A DNA stretch of 33,102 nucleotides from Phormidium ambiguum IAM M-71 (GCF_001904725.1 NZ_MRCE01000045.1:1-33102); one strand, 5' to 3'. Numbered from the stretch's first letter, positions 14,158-23,287 are shown. Notes: generated from the letters alone by a model not told the origin. Numbers and translations are program-made.

Positions 14158-16818
14158 GTGACTTCTTCCCCTACTTCAGCAGCACTCAACTTAGAAGAAA
14201 TTTTCCCATTTCAGCTGGATAAATTCCAGTTGGATGCGATCGCATCTTTAAATGCAGGTCGTTCCGTAGTCGTTTGCGCCCCCACAGGTTCGGGGAAAAC
14301 ATTAATAGGGGAATATGCTATTCACCGTGCCCTCAACAACAACGGTCGAGTATTTTACACCACTCCATTAAAAGCCCTTTCCAATCAAAAGTGGCGGGAC
14401 TTTGGGCAACAATTCGGCAATCAGAATGTTGGACTACTAACGGGTGATACTTCGATTAACCGGGATGCACCGATTTTAGTAATGACGACGGAAATTTTCC
14501 GTAATATGCTTTACGGTACTCCAATTGGCGAAGTGGGTACATCTTTGGTTGGTGTTGAAGCAGTCGTGTTGGATGAATGTCATTACATGAACGATCGCCA
14601 ACGCGGTACAGTGTGGGAAGAATCAATCATTTATTGTCCCAGAGAAATTCAACTCGTAGCCCTTTCCGCCACCGTCGCCAACTCCCAACAACTCACAGAC
14701 TGGATCACCCAAGTTCATGGGCCAACAGACCTAATTTACTCTGACTTTCGCCCCATACCTCTAGAATTTTACTTTGGTAATCCCAAAGGCGTATTTCCTT
14801 TACTCAGTCCAGAAAATAACAAATTAAACCCCCGCCTTAAACCCAAAGGCGGACAACAAACCAGCGGAAAACGACCAGAAAGCCCCAGTTTACCCTTTAT
14901 TCTGAGTCAATTACAACAGCGGGAAATGCTGCCTGCTATTTACTTTATTTTTAGTCGTCGAGGTTGTGACCAAGCAGTAGCAGAAGTAGCAGAATTAGCA
15001 TTAGTTAACGAAACAGAACAAAAATTATTAAAAACGAGAATTGAAGAATTTTTAGCCCGTTATCCTGAAGCAGCAAGAGTTGGACAAGTTGAACCTTTGT
15101 ATCGGGGAATAGCTGCTCATCATGCGGGAATTTTACCAACTTGGAAAAGTTTAGTCGAAGAACTGTTTCAAGAAGGATTAATTAAAGTAGTATTTGCCAC
15201 CGAAACTTTAGCTGCTGGAATCAATATGCCAGCCAGAACTACTGTAATTTCCACCCTTTCTAAACGTACTGATAGAGGACATAGATTATTAACTGCCTCG
15301 GAATTTCTGCAAATGGCAGGTAGGGCAGGTAGAAGGGGAATGGATAAAAAAGGTTATGTAGTAACCCTACAAACACCATTTGAAGGAGCAAAAGAAGCCG
15401 CTTATTTAGCAACATCAAAAGCCGATCCTTTAGTAAGTCAATTTACCCCTAGTTACGGCATGGTGTTGAACTTATTGCAAACTCACACATTAGAAGAAGC
15501 AAAAGAATTAATCGAACGCAGTTTTGGACAGTATTTAGCAACATTGCACTTAGAACCAAATCGAAAAGCGGTGCAAAAGTTGCAAAAAGAAGCTGACCAA
15601 CTGCAAATACAAATGCAGCAAGTAAATCCAGATTTAATTGGTAACTATGAAAAATTACAACAAAGGTTGAAGGCAGAAAAGCAATTACTAAAAACTTTGC
15701 AGCAACAATCAGCGGATATTTTATCTAGTGATATTGCTGCTGCTTTACCTTTTGCTGTTGCCGGAACTGTTCTCAGTCTTAAAGGTAAGCACGTTCCTGT
15801 TTCAACACCTATTCCCGTTGTATTAGTTAATAAAAAACCTGGCCCTGGACAAACTCCTTATTTAATTTGTTTGGGTAAAGATAACCGTTGGTATGTCGTA
15901 GGAGTTCATGATGTTGTCGGTTTTCATGCTGAATTACCTCGCTTATCTAAGGTAGATAATTTAGCGGGGCCGCCAGCAGAAATGCAGATAAAATTTGGTA
16001 GCGTGCGGTCAGGTACTGAAGAAACGGAGGCAATTGCCCGAATCATTCCTCTACCTCCACCAACAGAAGAAGCGCCAGAAGTAGTAGCGCAAAATCAGCG
16101 AGTCAAAGCGGTAGAAGCACAATTAGAAAATCATCCGATTCTGCAATGGGGTAATCCAGGTACATTAATTAAACGTAATCGGCGGTTGATTACGCTGGAA
16201 ACAGAAATTAAACTTTTGCAAGAAAAAGTCGATCAAGAATCCCAAAGACATTGGGAAGAATTCTTGGATTTAATTTTGATTTTACAAAGTTTTGGTTGCT
16301 TGGATGAGTTAACTCCGACTGCTTTAGGACAAGCTGCGGCAGCGATTCGGGGAGATAATGAATTATGGCTGGGATTGGCGTTAATGTCGGGGGAATTGGA
16401 TGATTTAGGCCCGCATCATTTAGCAGCAGCAGCAGCGGCTTTGGTGACAGAAACTCCGCGCCCGGATTCAGAAAGTAGATATATTCCTTCTGAAGAAGTT
16501 CAGGAAGCTTTGAGTAAATTACGGGGAATTAGAAGGCAACTTTTCCAAGTGCAAAGGCGGCATAATGTAGCTTTGCCAGTTTGGTTGGAAGATGAATTAA
16601 TTGGGTTAGTAGAACAATGGGCTTTGGGAATAGACTGGGTGCATTTGTGCGAAAACACAACTTTAGATGAAGGAGATGTGGTGCGGATGTTACGCCGAAC
16701 TCTTGATTTTCTTTCGCAAATACCTCATGTACCTAATTTGCCAGATTCTATTAAGCGAAATGCTAGTCGTGCGCTGCAATTAATGGATAGGTTTCCTGTT
16801 AATGAAATTGTGGGGTAA
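14158..16818 (+). CDS. Ski2/ISE2-like DExH RNA helicase
   Basis: An 886-residue superfamily 2 helicase. Motif I is APTGSGKT (41-48), motif II is DECH (139-142) in VVLDECHYMNDRQRG, motif III is SAT, and motif VI is QMAGRAGRRG (385-394). The HHAGILP and FATETLAAGINMPARTTV segments are typical of the Ski2/Mtr4 group. The last part (about 720-880) is a DSHCT-like helical domain. Plant plastid ISE2 is a relative, so RNA processing or decay is the likely role (inference). The start is GTG at 14158, 11 codons before the first family helix; no strong Shine-Dalgarno is visible. It is followed by its own hairpin terminator at 16869-16918. Confidence 0.93.
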   Translation: MTSSPTSAALNLEEIFPFQLDKFQLDAIASLNAGRSVVVCAPTGSGKTLIGEYAIHRALNNNGRVFYTTPLKALSNQKWRDFGQQFGNQNVGLLTGDTSINRDAPILVMTTEIFRNMLYGTPIGEVGTSLVGVEAVVLDECHYMNDRQRGTVWEESIIYCPREIQLVALSATVANSQQLTDWITQVHGPTDLIYSDFRPIPLEFYFGNPKGVFPLLSPENNKLNPRLKPKGGQQTSGKRPESPSLPFILSQLQQREMLPAIYFIFSRRGCDQAVAEVAELALVNETEQKLLKTRIEEFLARYPEAARVGQVEPLYRGIAAHHAGILPTWKSLVEELFQEGLIKVVFATETLAAGINMPARTTVISTLSKRTDRGHRLLTASEFLQMAGRAGRRGMDKKGYVVTLQTPFEGAKEAAYLATSKADPLVSQFTPSYGMVLNLLQTHTLEEAKELIERSFGQYLATLHLEPNRKAVQKLQKEADQLQIQMQQVNPDLIGNYEKLQQRLKAEKQLLKTLQQQSADILSSDIAAALPFAVAGTVLSLKGKHVPVSTPIPVVLVNKKPGPGQTPYLICLGKDNRWYVVGVHDVVGFHAELPRLSKVDNLAGPPAEMQIKFGSVRSGTEETEAIARIIPLPPPTEEAPEVVAQNQRVKAVEAQLENHPILQWGNPGTLIKRNRRLITLETEIKLLQEKVDQESQRHWEEFLDLILILQSFGCLDELTPTALGQAAAAIRGDNELWLGLALMSGELDDLGPHHLAAAAAALVTETPRPDSESRYIPSEEVQEALSKLRGIRRQLFQVQRRHNVALPVWLEDELIGLVEQWALGIDWVHLCENTTLDEGDVVRMLRRTLDFLSQIPHVPNLPDSIKRNASRALQLMDRFPVNEIVG

Positions 16819-16868
16819 GGGATTGGACTTTGAGGATTACTAGGATTAGCAGAATTGATTAATTAAGA

Positions 16869-16918
16869 TTTTAGAGAGCATTTTATTTGGTTCTGCATGG
16901 TACTCTCTCTAAAGTTTT
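16869..16918 (+). terminator. Terminator hairpin after helicase gene
   Basis: TTTAGAGAG (16870-16878) pairs perfectly with CTCTCTAAA (16905-16913) across a 26-nt loop and is followed by GTTTTTG. It lies about 50 bases past the helicase stop codon. Confidence 0.65.
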
Positions 16919-17017
16919 TGCTGAACTTTCCCCTAAATTTACTTTAATTATTGTGCTATTGTCTGACTTTAGCTGGGGTAAGATTAAATGGGTATAAAGC
17001 CATCTGAGGAAGAAACT

Positions 17018-17494
17018 ATGAACCTTCCACTCTTTGACCTATACGAAACAGATTTTTATGCTTGGACGCAAAGACAAGTAGAATTGTTACGTAAGCGTGA
17101 CCTAAATAATCTTGATATTGAGAATTTGATTGAGGAAATAGATTCTTTGGGTAAGCAGGAAAAGCGAGAATTAGTAAATCGTTTAGGAATTCTACTTGGA
17201 CATTTGTTGAAGTGGGAATATCAACCTAGTAGAAGGTCGAGAAGTTGGGTAGCAACCATTCGTGAGCAGCGTTACAGACTTCTGAAACTTTTAGAAGAAA
17301 ATCCTAGTTTAACACCTTACTTACCAGAAGCAATGACACAAGCTTATCAATCTGGTTTGGCGTTAGCGGTGAAAGAAACGGATATGCCATTTAAAACATT
17401 TCCATCTGGCAATTCTTACACTTGGGAACAAATAGAAAACCCTGATTTTTTCCCTGGAATTCAACTCGATTCAGATGAAGACTTGCTTAATTAA
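17018..17494 (+). CDS. DUF29 family protein
   Basis: A 158-residue helical protein of the DUF29 family, common and often multi-copy in cyanobacteria, with no known biochemical role. Characteristic blocks are LYETDFYAWTQRQVELLRKRD, then LDIENLIEEIDSLGKQEKREL, then LLGHLLKWEYQPSRRSRSWVATIREQR, then an acidic C-terminus with FFPG. ATG at 17018 was chosen since GAGGAAG lies seven bases before it and the conserved region starts at once; an upstream ATG at 16988 would add ten poorly conserved-looking residues and overlap that ribosome site. Nothing in the neighbourhood suggests its partner. Confidence 0.85.
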   Translation: MNLPLFDLYETDFYAWTQRQVELLRKRDLNNLDIENLIEEIDSLGKQEKRELVNRLGILLGHLLKWEYQPSRRSRSWVATIREQRYRLLKLLEENPSLTPYLPEAMTQAYQSGLALAVKETDMPFKTFPSGNSYTWEQIENPDFFPGIQLDSDEDLLN

Positions 17495-17573
17495 GATTAT
17501 AAAATCGTTTCCTTAGTCGGTTGGTAAAAAGCAGAATTAACTGTAAATTCTGATTTAGTGTGAGGAGTTAAGT

Positions 17574-20312
17574 GTGAGGAAAAGTTTTGCTTTGTGCCTT
17601 CTGCCTTCTGCCTTTTGCCTTTTTTCTTCTGCGGCTTTGGCGGAAGGTATTACTTTAGGTGTGGTGCGTAGTGGGGATAATGCTACGCAGTGGATGGGGA
17701 TTACTAATCGGTTGAATCAGAGTGGTGTGGCTTATTGCGTGGTGGATTTGCAAAGCGTGCAGCAAGCGACTGATTTGACGGGTACTAAGGTACTGTTTTT
17801 ACCGAATGTGGAAAGTTTATCACCACAACAAGCGATCGCACTTATGGAATGGATGAAAAAAGGCGGTCGCTTAATTGTTAGTGGGCCCGCAGGTAATCTT
17901 TCTGCGCCAGAAGTGCGGCAAATGTTGCGCGGTGTTTTGGGTGCTTATTGGGCTTTTCCTTTGTCGGAACCTTCGACGCTAAAACCGAGTAAAATTGCTG
18001 GTCAGCAAAAAGATGGTGAATCTTCTCTCCGGGGTACGGTTCACGGGGGAGTGGTGATTCCCACAAATATTTCTAGTCAAACTGCTGCTACTTGGTCGGT
18101 TAAAGATAGTCCGCCAGCAGTGGTGAATACTAATCAGACAACTTTTTTTGGTTGGCGCTGGGGTGTGGATGCGGTGGCAAATGTCCAAACAGATTTAGCT
18201 TGGCTGAAATCAGCCCTAAATCGCTACGGGGTTAAATCTGTAAGCGGTGTATCTACTACAACTGTAGGAAATTGTGTTGCCCCTGTTGCTGTGCCTGTTG
18301 CTGTTGTACCAGTCACGCAGGGCAGGGGAGTAGAGGGGCAGAGGGGCAGGGGGGCGGTATCAGCTGCGTCTCCGGTAACTAGTCCCCAGTCCAGTAGGAC
18401 AGGCATTCTGCCTGTCACGCCTGTTACTCCCAGTCCCCAGTCCCCAGTCCCCAATCCCCGCCCCCCAATGCCAGACCCTACGGAAAGGGTGGCAGCAGCG
18501 GGGATTCGGGTTGCGCCTGGGGGGGAGGCGATTTCGCCGCAGGAGGCGATCGCAATGCGTCAAGAGTTAGAGAATTTAATTGGTAGGGTGGAAAGTGCTT
18601 TACTAACAGCTAATGCGGCTAATAATTCGGTGAGAATTGCCGAGGGAAAGGTGGGAAATACTCCAACAACAGTTGCGGCTACCACTTTAACTAACAATCA
18701 ATTATCAGCAGCAAATACGCTGCAACAAGCGCGGGATGTTGTGCAATCTTTGCCGGGATTAATTGCTAATCGAGACTATGGTAATGCGCGGAGTCAATGG
18801 TTAAAAACTCGGCAAAGTTTGTATAATTTATACCCGATCGATCGCTTAGTAGAAAATTCCGAAATTCGGGCAATGTGGTTAGACCGAGGAACGATTGTTC
18901 AAGCAGGTTCAGAACAAGGTTTAGCTAAGGTTTTTGACCGTTTAGCACAAGCAGGAATTAATACAGTTTTCTTTGAAGTTGTTAATGCTGGTTATCCAAT
19001 TTATCCGAGTCAAGTTGCACCGGAACAAAACCCTTTAACTAAAGGTTGGGACCCGTTAGCGGCGGCGGTGAAATTGGCGCACGAACGGGGGATGGAGTTA
19101 CACGCTTGGGTGTGGACTTTTGCGATCGGAAATCAGCGGCATAATACAATTTTAAATCAACCAGAAAACTATCTTGGGCCTGTGTTAACAGCTAATCCAA
19201 GTTGGGCAAATTACGATCGACAAGGTAACATTATTCCGGTAGGACAAACTAAGCCGTTTTTAGATCCAGCAAATCCCGAAGCAAGGCGTTATTTGTTGAA
19301 ATTATTTGAAGAAATTGTTAGCCGCTATAAAGTAGATGGATTGCAATTAGATTATATTCGTTATCCATTTCAAGACCCCAGACGTGGTTTTGTTTACGGT
19401 TATGGAAGCGCAGCGCGACAGCAATTTCAACAATTAACAGGTGTCGATCCAATTAATATTTCTCCTGGTCATTCTCTTTGGCAAAAGTGGACAGAATTTC
19501 GCACAAATCAAGTTGATTCTTTTGTGGCAGAAGTCTCGCAAATGTTGCGACAAAAACGGTCTAATTTAATTTTATCGGTGGCTGTTTTTGGTTATCCAGA
19601 AGCGCAAAGAATTGAAACATTACAACAACATTGGGAAGTTTGGGCGCGGCGCGGTGATGTAGATTTAATATTACCAATGGCTTATGCTCAAGATACAAAT
19701 CGTTTTCAACAATTAGCACAACCTTGGTTAACTAACGATAGTTTGGGTGGAACTTTAGTTTTACCAGGAATCTTACTTTTAAATTTACCAGAATTGAGTG
19801 CAATCGATCAAATTCAATTAGTCAGGGATTCTCCCAATGGTGGTTATGCTTTGTTTGCAATGGAGCATCTTAGTAATAGTTTGCAAACAATTTTTAATCG
19901 TACTCAAGTAACAGTTAGACGGGATAGTAAAGAACCTTCTCCTTTGCGTCAACCTTTTGCAGCAGCAGCGAATCGATTAACAATTCTTCAAAAGGAATGG
20001 AATTTGTTGTTAGGTTCAAATCAATTGGTGATGTCGCCAAACGATCGATCGCAGTATAACACCCAAAGCGCGGAACTTCTAAAAGTCTTCAATCGTTTAG
20101 CAGAAAAACCGAATGCGAGTAATTTTGAGGCGGCGAAGAAAACTTTAACTCTTTTTCGCTTTCAATTTAGTGGGTGGATGCGATTACATTCGATGAAGAA
20201 TAACTATCAGGTGCAAACTTGGAATAATCGTTTAGCTAGTTTGGAAAGGTTGTTGAATTATGGGGAAAGAATTGTTTTGAAAAGGTCAAATTCTAATGCT
20301 GTTCAACGTTAG
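17574..20312 (+). CDS. Exported family-10-like glycosyl hydrolase (GHL10)
   Basis: A 912-residue secreted protein. Residues 1-23 are a signal peptide with cleavage expected after SSAALA. Residues 25-230 resemble a class I amidotransferase-like Rossmann domain. Residues about 244-325 are a Pro/Gly-rich linker encoded by repeat DNA. Residues about 330-420 are a helical segment. Residues about 430-780 form the GHL10 barrel: IRAMWLDRGTI, FFEVVNAGYPIYPSQ, GMELHAWVWTF, VDGLQLDYIRYPF and LILPMAYAQD. The C-terminal part is helical. The substrate is unknown; cell-wall or extracellular polysaccharide is inferred from export and fold. The start is GTG at 17574 with GAGGAG nine bases before. Codons 8-16 are made of the CCTTCTG heptamer, so the signal peptide core is repeat-derived. 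Confidence 0.9.
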   Translation: MRKSFALCLLPSAFCLFSSAALAEGITLGVVRSGDNATQWMGITNRLNQSGVAYCVVDLQSVQQATDLTGTKVLFLPNVESLSPQQAIALMEWMKKGGRLIVSGPAGNLSAPEVRQMLRGVLGAYWAFPLSEPSTLKPSKIAGQQKDGESSLRGTVHGGVVIPTNISSQTAATWSVKDSPPAVVNTNQTTFFGWRWGVDAVANVQTDLAWLKSALNRYGVKSVSGVSTTTVGNCVAPVAVPVAVVPVTQGRGVEGQRGRGAVSAASPVTSPQSSRTGILPVTPVTPSPQSPVPNPRPPMPDPTERVAAAGIRVAPGGEAISPQEAIAMRQELENLIGRVESALLTANAANNSVRIAEGKVGNTPTTVAATTLTNNQLSAANTLQQARDVVQSLPGLIANRDYGNARSQWLKTRQSLYNLYPIDRLVENSEIRAMWLDRGTIVQAGSEQGLAKVFDRLAQAGINTVFFEVVNAGYPIYPSQVAPEQNPLTKGWDPLAAAVKLAHERGMELHAWVWTFAIGNQRHNTILNQPENYLGPVLTANPSWANYDRQGNIIPVGQTKPFLDPANPEARRYLLKLFEEIVSRYKVDGLQLDYIRYPFQDPRRGFVYGYGSAARQQFQQLTGVDPINISPGHSLWQKWTEFRTNQVDSFVAEVSQMLRQKRSNLILSVAVFGYPEAQRIETLQQHWEVWARRGDVDLILPMAYAQDTNRFQQLAQPWLTNDSLGGTLVLPGILLLNLPELSAIDQIQLVRDSPNGGYALFAMEHLSNSLQTIFNRTQVTVRRDSKEPSPLRQPFAAAANRLTILQKEWNLLLGSNQLVMSPNDRSQYNTQSAELLKVFNRLAEKPNASNFEAAKKTLTLFRFQFSGWMRLHSMKNNYQVQTWNNRLASLERLLNYGERIVLKRSNSNAVQR
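17595..17624 (+). repeat. STRR heptamer inside the signal peptide codons
   Basis: Two exact CCTTCTG units followed by two diverged ones (CCTTTTG, CCTTTTT) encode [10 protein letters not shown], the hydrophobic core of the signal peptide of the GHL10 protein. The unit is identical to the intergenic arrays at 11362 and 33010. Confidence 0.8.
18310..18476 (+). repeat. Intergenic-type repeats inside the GHL10 linker
   Basis: In-frame G-rich runs (GGGGCAGGGGGGC) are followed by a palindrome GACAGGCA-TTC-TGCCTGTC (18398-18416) and by tandem CCCCAGT units (about 18432-18462). The reading frame stays open across them, giving a Gly/Arg- then Pro/Ser/Thr-rich linker. The same G/C-rich units occur in spacers elsewhere in the window. 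Confidence 0.8.
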
Positions 20313-20326
20313 ATAAGACGTTTTTG

Positions 20327-20456
20327 AACCGCAAAGAGCGCAAAGGGCGCGAAGAGAAGAGGAAGAAGATAAAAGAGGTAGTTAACCCAAATTTGTTACT
20401 AAATATATCGCCCCCTTCTCTTCTTCTTGCTTCGCGTTCTTTGCGCTCTTCGCGGT
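20327..20456. repeat. Long imperfect inverted repeat between convergent genes
   Basis: The left arm from 20327 (ACCGCAAAGAGCGCAAAG...) and the right arm ending at 20456 match in inverted orientation over about 27 bp with three mismatches (A/G, GG/AA), separated by a spacer of about 70 bp. An A/T-rich run lies at the outer side (TTTTTG on the left, eight or more A on the right). It probably acts as a two-way terminator for the GHL10 and ABC-F genes, and is a copy of a dispersed repeat (compare 22484-22520). Confidence 0.7.
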
Positions 20457-20482
20457 AAAAAAAAAGCCTTAACAACCAATAA

Positions 20483-22402
20483 TTAACCTATTCTTTCTGC
20501 TAATTCTAACCATCTTTCAGTAGCAGAATCGATCGCTTCCGTCAATTCAGCTAATTTATCAGTTAATTTCTGCAATTCATTAAAATCACTGGGAGGATTA
20601 TTGTAAAGAGTTTTTTCAACTGCTTCTTTTTCGGCTTCCATTTCCGGGATTTTATTTTCTAGTTCTTCATATTCTCGCTTTTCTTTAAAAGAAAGTTTAC
20701 GAGGTTGATCTGATTTGGGAGTTTCGGCTTTAGATTTTTGATTGTTAGATTTGGAAACTTCTTTAGGTTTTTTGGTTTCTTTTTCTTCCGTTTCTGCGGC
20801 GGCTTTATAATCTAAATAAACTGAATAATTTCCGGGATATTGACGTAAATTTCCCCCAGATTCAAAGGCGAAAATTACGTCAACGGTGCGATCGAGAAAA
20901 TAGCGATCGTGCGATACTACAATTACACAACCATTAAAGTCTTCCAAATACTCTTCTAAAACCCCTAAAGTTTGCACGTCTAAATCATTAGTTGGTTCAT
21001 CTAAAATCAACACATTTGGCGCACTCATCAACACTTTTAATAAAAATAAACGTCGTCTTTCGCCACCGGAAAGTTTACTAATTGGCGCATATTGTTGATT
21101 TGGCGGAAACAGAAACCTTTCTAACATTTGGGAAGCAGTAATTACGCTTCCGTCGGAAGTTTCTACGAGTTCAGCAATGTTTTTTAAATAATCAATTACT
21201 CGCTGATCTTCGTTTATATTTACATCGTCTGAGTGTTGATCGAAATAACCAATATGAATCGTTGAACCAAGTTCGACAGTTCCCAAATCTGGTTGCACTT
21301 TTCCGGTAATGATATCCATTAAAGTGGATTTTCCTGCACCGTTGCTACCAATAATTCCAATGCGATCTTCGGGATTGAAATTATAGGTAAAATCTTTGAT
21401 TAAAGTACGATCGCCATAAGCTTTGCAAATTTCTTTTAGTTCAATTACTTTCTTTCCAATCCGTCGTCCAACGGTGGAAATTTCGACTTTTCCTTGCGCT
21501 TGTTTGAACTCTTGCGCTTGCATTTCTCGAACACGATCGATCCGCGCCTTTTGTTTAGTACTGCGCGCTTTTGGCCCTCTTTTTAACCATTCTAATTCTC
21601 GGCGCAAAACTCCAGCGTGTTTGCGCTGACTGCTAACAGCTGATTCTTCAGATTCGGCTTTTTTCTCTAAATAATAAGCGTAGTTTCCCGAATAAGTGTA
21701 AAGGTCGGCGCGATCGATCTCTATAATTCGATTAGTTACTTTATCCAAAAAATAGCGATCGTGCGTAATCAACAACAAAGCACCGCGAAACCGATTCAAA
21801 TAACTTTGTAACCACTCCACCGAAAGCGCATCTAAATGGTTAGTCGGTTCATCCATTAATAACACATCAGGTTCCGATAAAAGCGCCGTTGCTAAAGCAA
21901 TTCTTTTCCGATAACCGCCAGATAAATCGCCAATTTTGGCATGAAAATCTTCAATTCCCAACTTACTTAAAATCACTTTCGCGTTCGTTTCCAATTCCCA
22001 CGCACCCACTTCTTCCATGCGTTGTGAAACACTAGACAAACGCGCCATTAATTTGTCATGATCTCCTTGTCCATGAGCTAGTTTATCGGAAATTTCTTCA
22101 TATTCTCGAACTAGCGCCATTTGCTCGCCACTATCAGCAAAAACCTGTTCTAAAACTGTGTGATTTTCATCTAAATCTGGCTGTTGAGGTAGGTAGACAA
22201 TTTTCGATCCAGAGTTAACCCAAATTTCGCCCGAATCAATTGGTTCTAAACCTGCGATCATTTTCAATAAAGTCGATTTTCCCGAACCATTAGTGCCAAT
22301 TAATCCAACTTTATCTCCTTCATCTAAGCTAAAACTGGCATCTTTGAGAATTTCTTTAATGCCGAAGTCTTTTTTTAGCGATCGCAATGTAAAAATAGTC
22401 AT
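20483..22402 (-). CDS. Uup-like ABC-F ATPase
   Basis: A 639-residue ABC-F protein with two ATPase domains and no membrane part. Walker A motifs are GTNGSGKST (36-44) and GSNGAGKST (from Gly352). Signatures LSGGYRKR and LSGGERRR are each followed by a Walker B ending DEPTN. A basic linker lies between the domains. The C-terminal residues about 560-639 are a charged coiled coil (KLSFKEKREYEELENK...), as in Uup, which binds DNA or branched structures and links to ribosome function. ABC-F factors act on ribosomes rather than transport. ATG at 22402 was preferred to a TTG seven codons upstream because GGGA directly precedes it and the conserved TIFTLRSLKKDFG strand starts there. Uup versus another ABC-F subgroup rests on the C-terminal domain. 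Confidence 0.9.
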   Translation of the reverse strand: MTIFTLRSLKKDFGIKEILKDASFSLDEGDKVGLIGTNGSGKSTLLKMIAGLEPIDSGEIWVNSGSKIVYLPQQPDLDENHTVLEQVFADSGEQMALVREYEEISDKLAHGQGDHDKLMARLSSVSQRMEEVGAWELETNAKVILSKLGIEDFHAKIGDLSGGYRKRIALATALLSEPDVLLMDEPTNHLDALSVEWLQSYLNRFRGALLLITHDRYFLDKVTNRIIEIDRADLYTYSGNYAYYLEKKAESEESAVSSQRKHAGVLRRELEWLKRGPKARSTKQKARIDRVREMQAQEFKQAQGKVEISTVGRRIGKKVIELKEICKAYGDRTLIKDFTYNFNPEDRIGIIGSNGAGKSTLMDIITGKVQPDLGTVELGSTIHIGYFDQHSDDVNINEDQRVIDYLKNIAELVETSDGSVITASQMLERFLFPPNQQYAPISKLSGGERRRLFLLKVLMSAPNVLILDEPTNDLDVQTLGVLEEYLEDFNGCVIVVSHDRYFLDRTVDVIFAFESGGNLRQYPGNYSVYLDYKAAAETEEKETKKPKEVSKSNNQKSKAETPKSDQPRKLSFKEKREYEELENKIPEMEAEKEAVEKTLYNNPPSDFNELQKLTDKLAELTEAIDSATERWLELAERIG

Positions 22403-22483
22403 AATTCCCAGCTTGTCTACCAATAACCTAGTGTAACGCTCTCTTAGTCTGATGTGTGTTAGCAGGTAAGGCTAGATTTTTGG

Positions 22484-22520
22484 AACCGCAGAGGCGCAGA
22501 GAACGCAGAGAGAAGAGAAG
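22484..22520 (+). repeat. Dispersed GAACCGCAGAG-type repeat
   Basis: GGAACCGCAGAGGCGCAGAG followed by AACGCAGAGAGAAG is a variant of the arm at 20327-20360 (AACCGCAAAGAGCGCAAAG). I recall this purine-rich element as common between cyanobacterial genes; its function is unknown. Confidence 0.6.
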
Positions 22521-22557
22521 GAGAAGTTTAGAATTTTAATGGGAAACAAGAAAGCTA

Positions 22558-22632
22558 CGTTTACATCTGCGTACCCTACGGGAAGGCTGCGCCTATATCT
22601 GCGTTTATCTGCTTTCATCTGCGTTTAAAAAA
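22558..22632. repeat. ATCTGCGTTT repeats interrupted by a second element
   Basis: Copies of ATCTGCGT or ATCTGC recur at about 22565, 22597, 22607 and 22617. Between the first two lies ACCCTACGGGAAGGCTGCGCC (about 22573-22592), a GC-rich element of a type frequent in cyanobacterial spacers. It looks like one small repeat inserted into another. Confidence 0.55.
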
Positions 22633-22704
22633 AAGACTTCGCATTTTTCCAGTTTATTCCAATTAGCAACCTGATGGATAATATAATGATTTGTGGAGGT
22701 TAAA

Positions 22705-23205
22705 GTGATTATTAGAAACGAAAAAGATGCGGATATTGAAGTAATTACAGAAGTTACAATAGCCGCTTTTAAAAATCATCCGATTAGCAATCATACCGAG
22801 CAATTTATCATACACGCTTTGCGTGCTGCTGGTGCGTTGACTATCTCTTTGGTTGCAGAGATCGATCGAAAAATCGTAGGACACATTGCTTTTTCACCAG
22901 TAACAATTTCCGATGGTACAACAGGTTGGTATGGACTCGGCCCGATTTCAGTATTGCCAGATTATCAAAAGCAGGGAATTGGAAAATCGCTGATCAATGA
23001 AGGGTTATCTTTGTTAAAAAAGATGGGAGCCCAAGGTTGTGCCCTTGTAGGCGACCCGAATTATTATAAGCGTTTTGGTTTCAAGAATTATCCAGAGTTG
23101 ATTCATGAGGGAATTCCCCAAGAGTTTTTCCTGATTTTGCCGTTTACCCAACAAATTCCCCAGGGAGTTATTGTTTTTCATGATGGTTTTAAGGCAACTA
23201 ACTAA
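22705..23205 (+). CDS. GNAT N-acetyltransferase (YhbS-like)
   Basis: A 166-residue acetyltransferase of the GNAT superfamily. The acetyl-CoA-binding segment is ISVLPDYQKQGIGKSLINEGL, with Q-x-x-G-x-G spacing. VGHIAFSPVTI forms the strand before it, and GCALVGDPNYYKRFGFKNY is the C-terminal block typical of YhbS-type proteins. It transfers acetyl from acetyl-CoA to an unknown amine. The start is GTG at 22705, preceded by GGAGGT four bases away; the earlier GTG at 22693 overlaps that ribosome site and is unlikely. It lies convergent with the pentapeptide-repeat gene and shares a hairpin with it. Confidence 0.9.
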   Translation: MIIRNEKDADIEVITEVTIAAFKNHPISNHTEQFIIHALRAAGALTISLVAEIDRKIVGHIAFSPVTISDGTTGWYGLGPISVLPDYQKQGIGKSLINEGLSLLKKMGAQGCALVGDPNYYKRFGFKNYPELIHEGIPQEFFLILPFTQQIPQGVIVFHDGFKATN

Positions 23206-23223
23206 TATTTTGGATAAGTATTA

Positions 23224-23253
23224 AAGCTGACAAAGTAACAACTTCATCAGCTT
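23224..23253. terminator. Hairpin between convergent GNAT and pentapeptide genes
   Basis: AAGCTGA (23224-23230) pairs with TCAGCTT (23247-23253), and an inner AAGT pairs with ACTT around AACA with a small symmetric bulge. There is no long T-run, but its placement between convergent stop codons suggests two-way termination. Confidence 0.5.
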
Positions 23254-23287
23254 GATAAACAGATCAAATTTAAATTAGTAAATTCCT

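Noticed and set aside
18224-18563. Two overlapping minus-strand frames rich in GDWGLG and TGTAT
   Set aside because: They are the antisense of the repeat-coded linker of the GHL10 gene.
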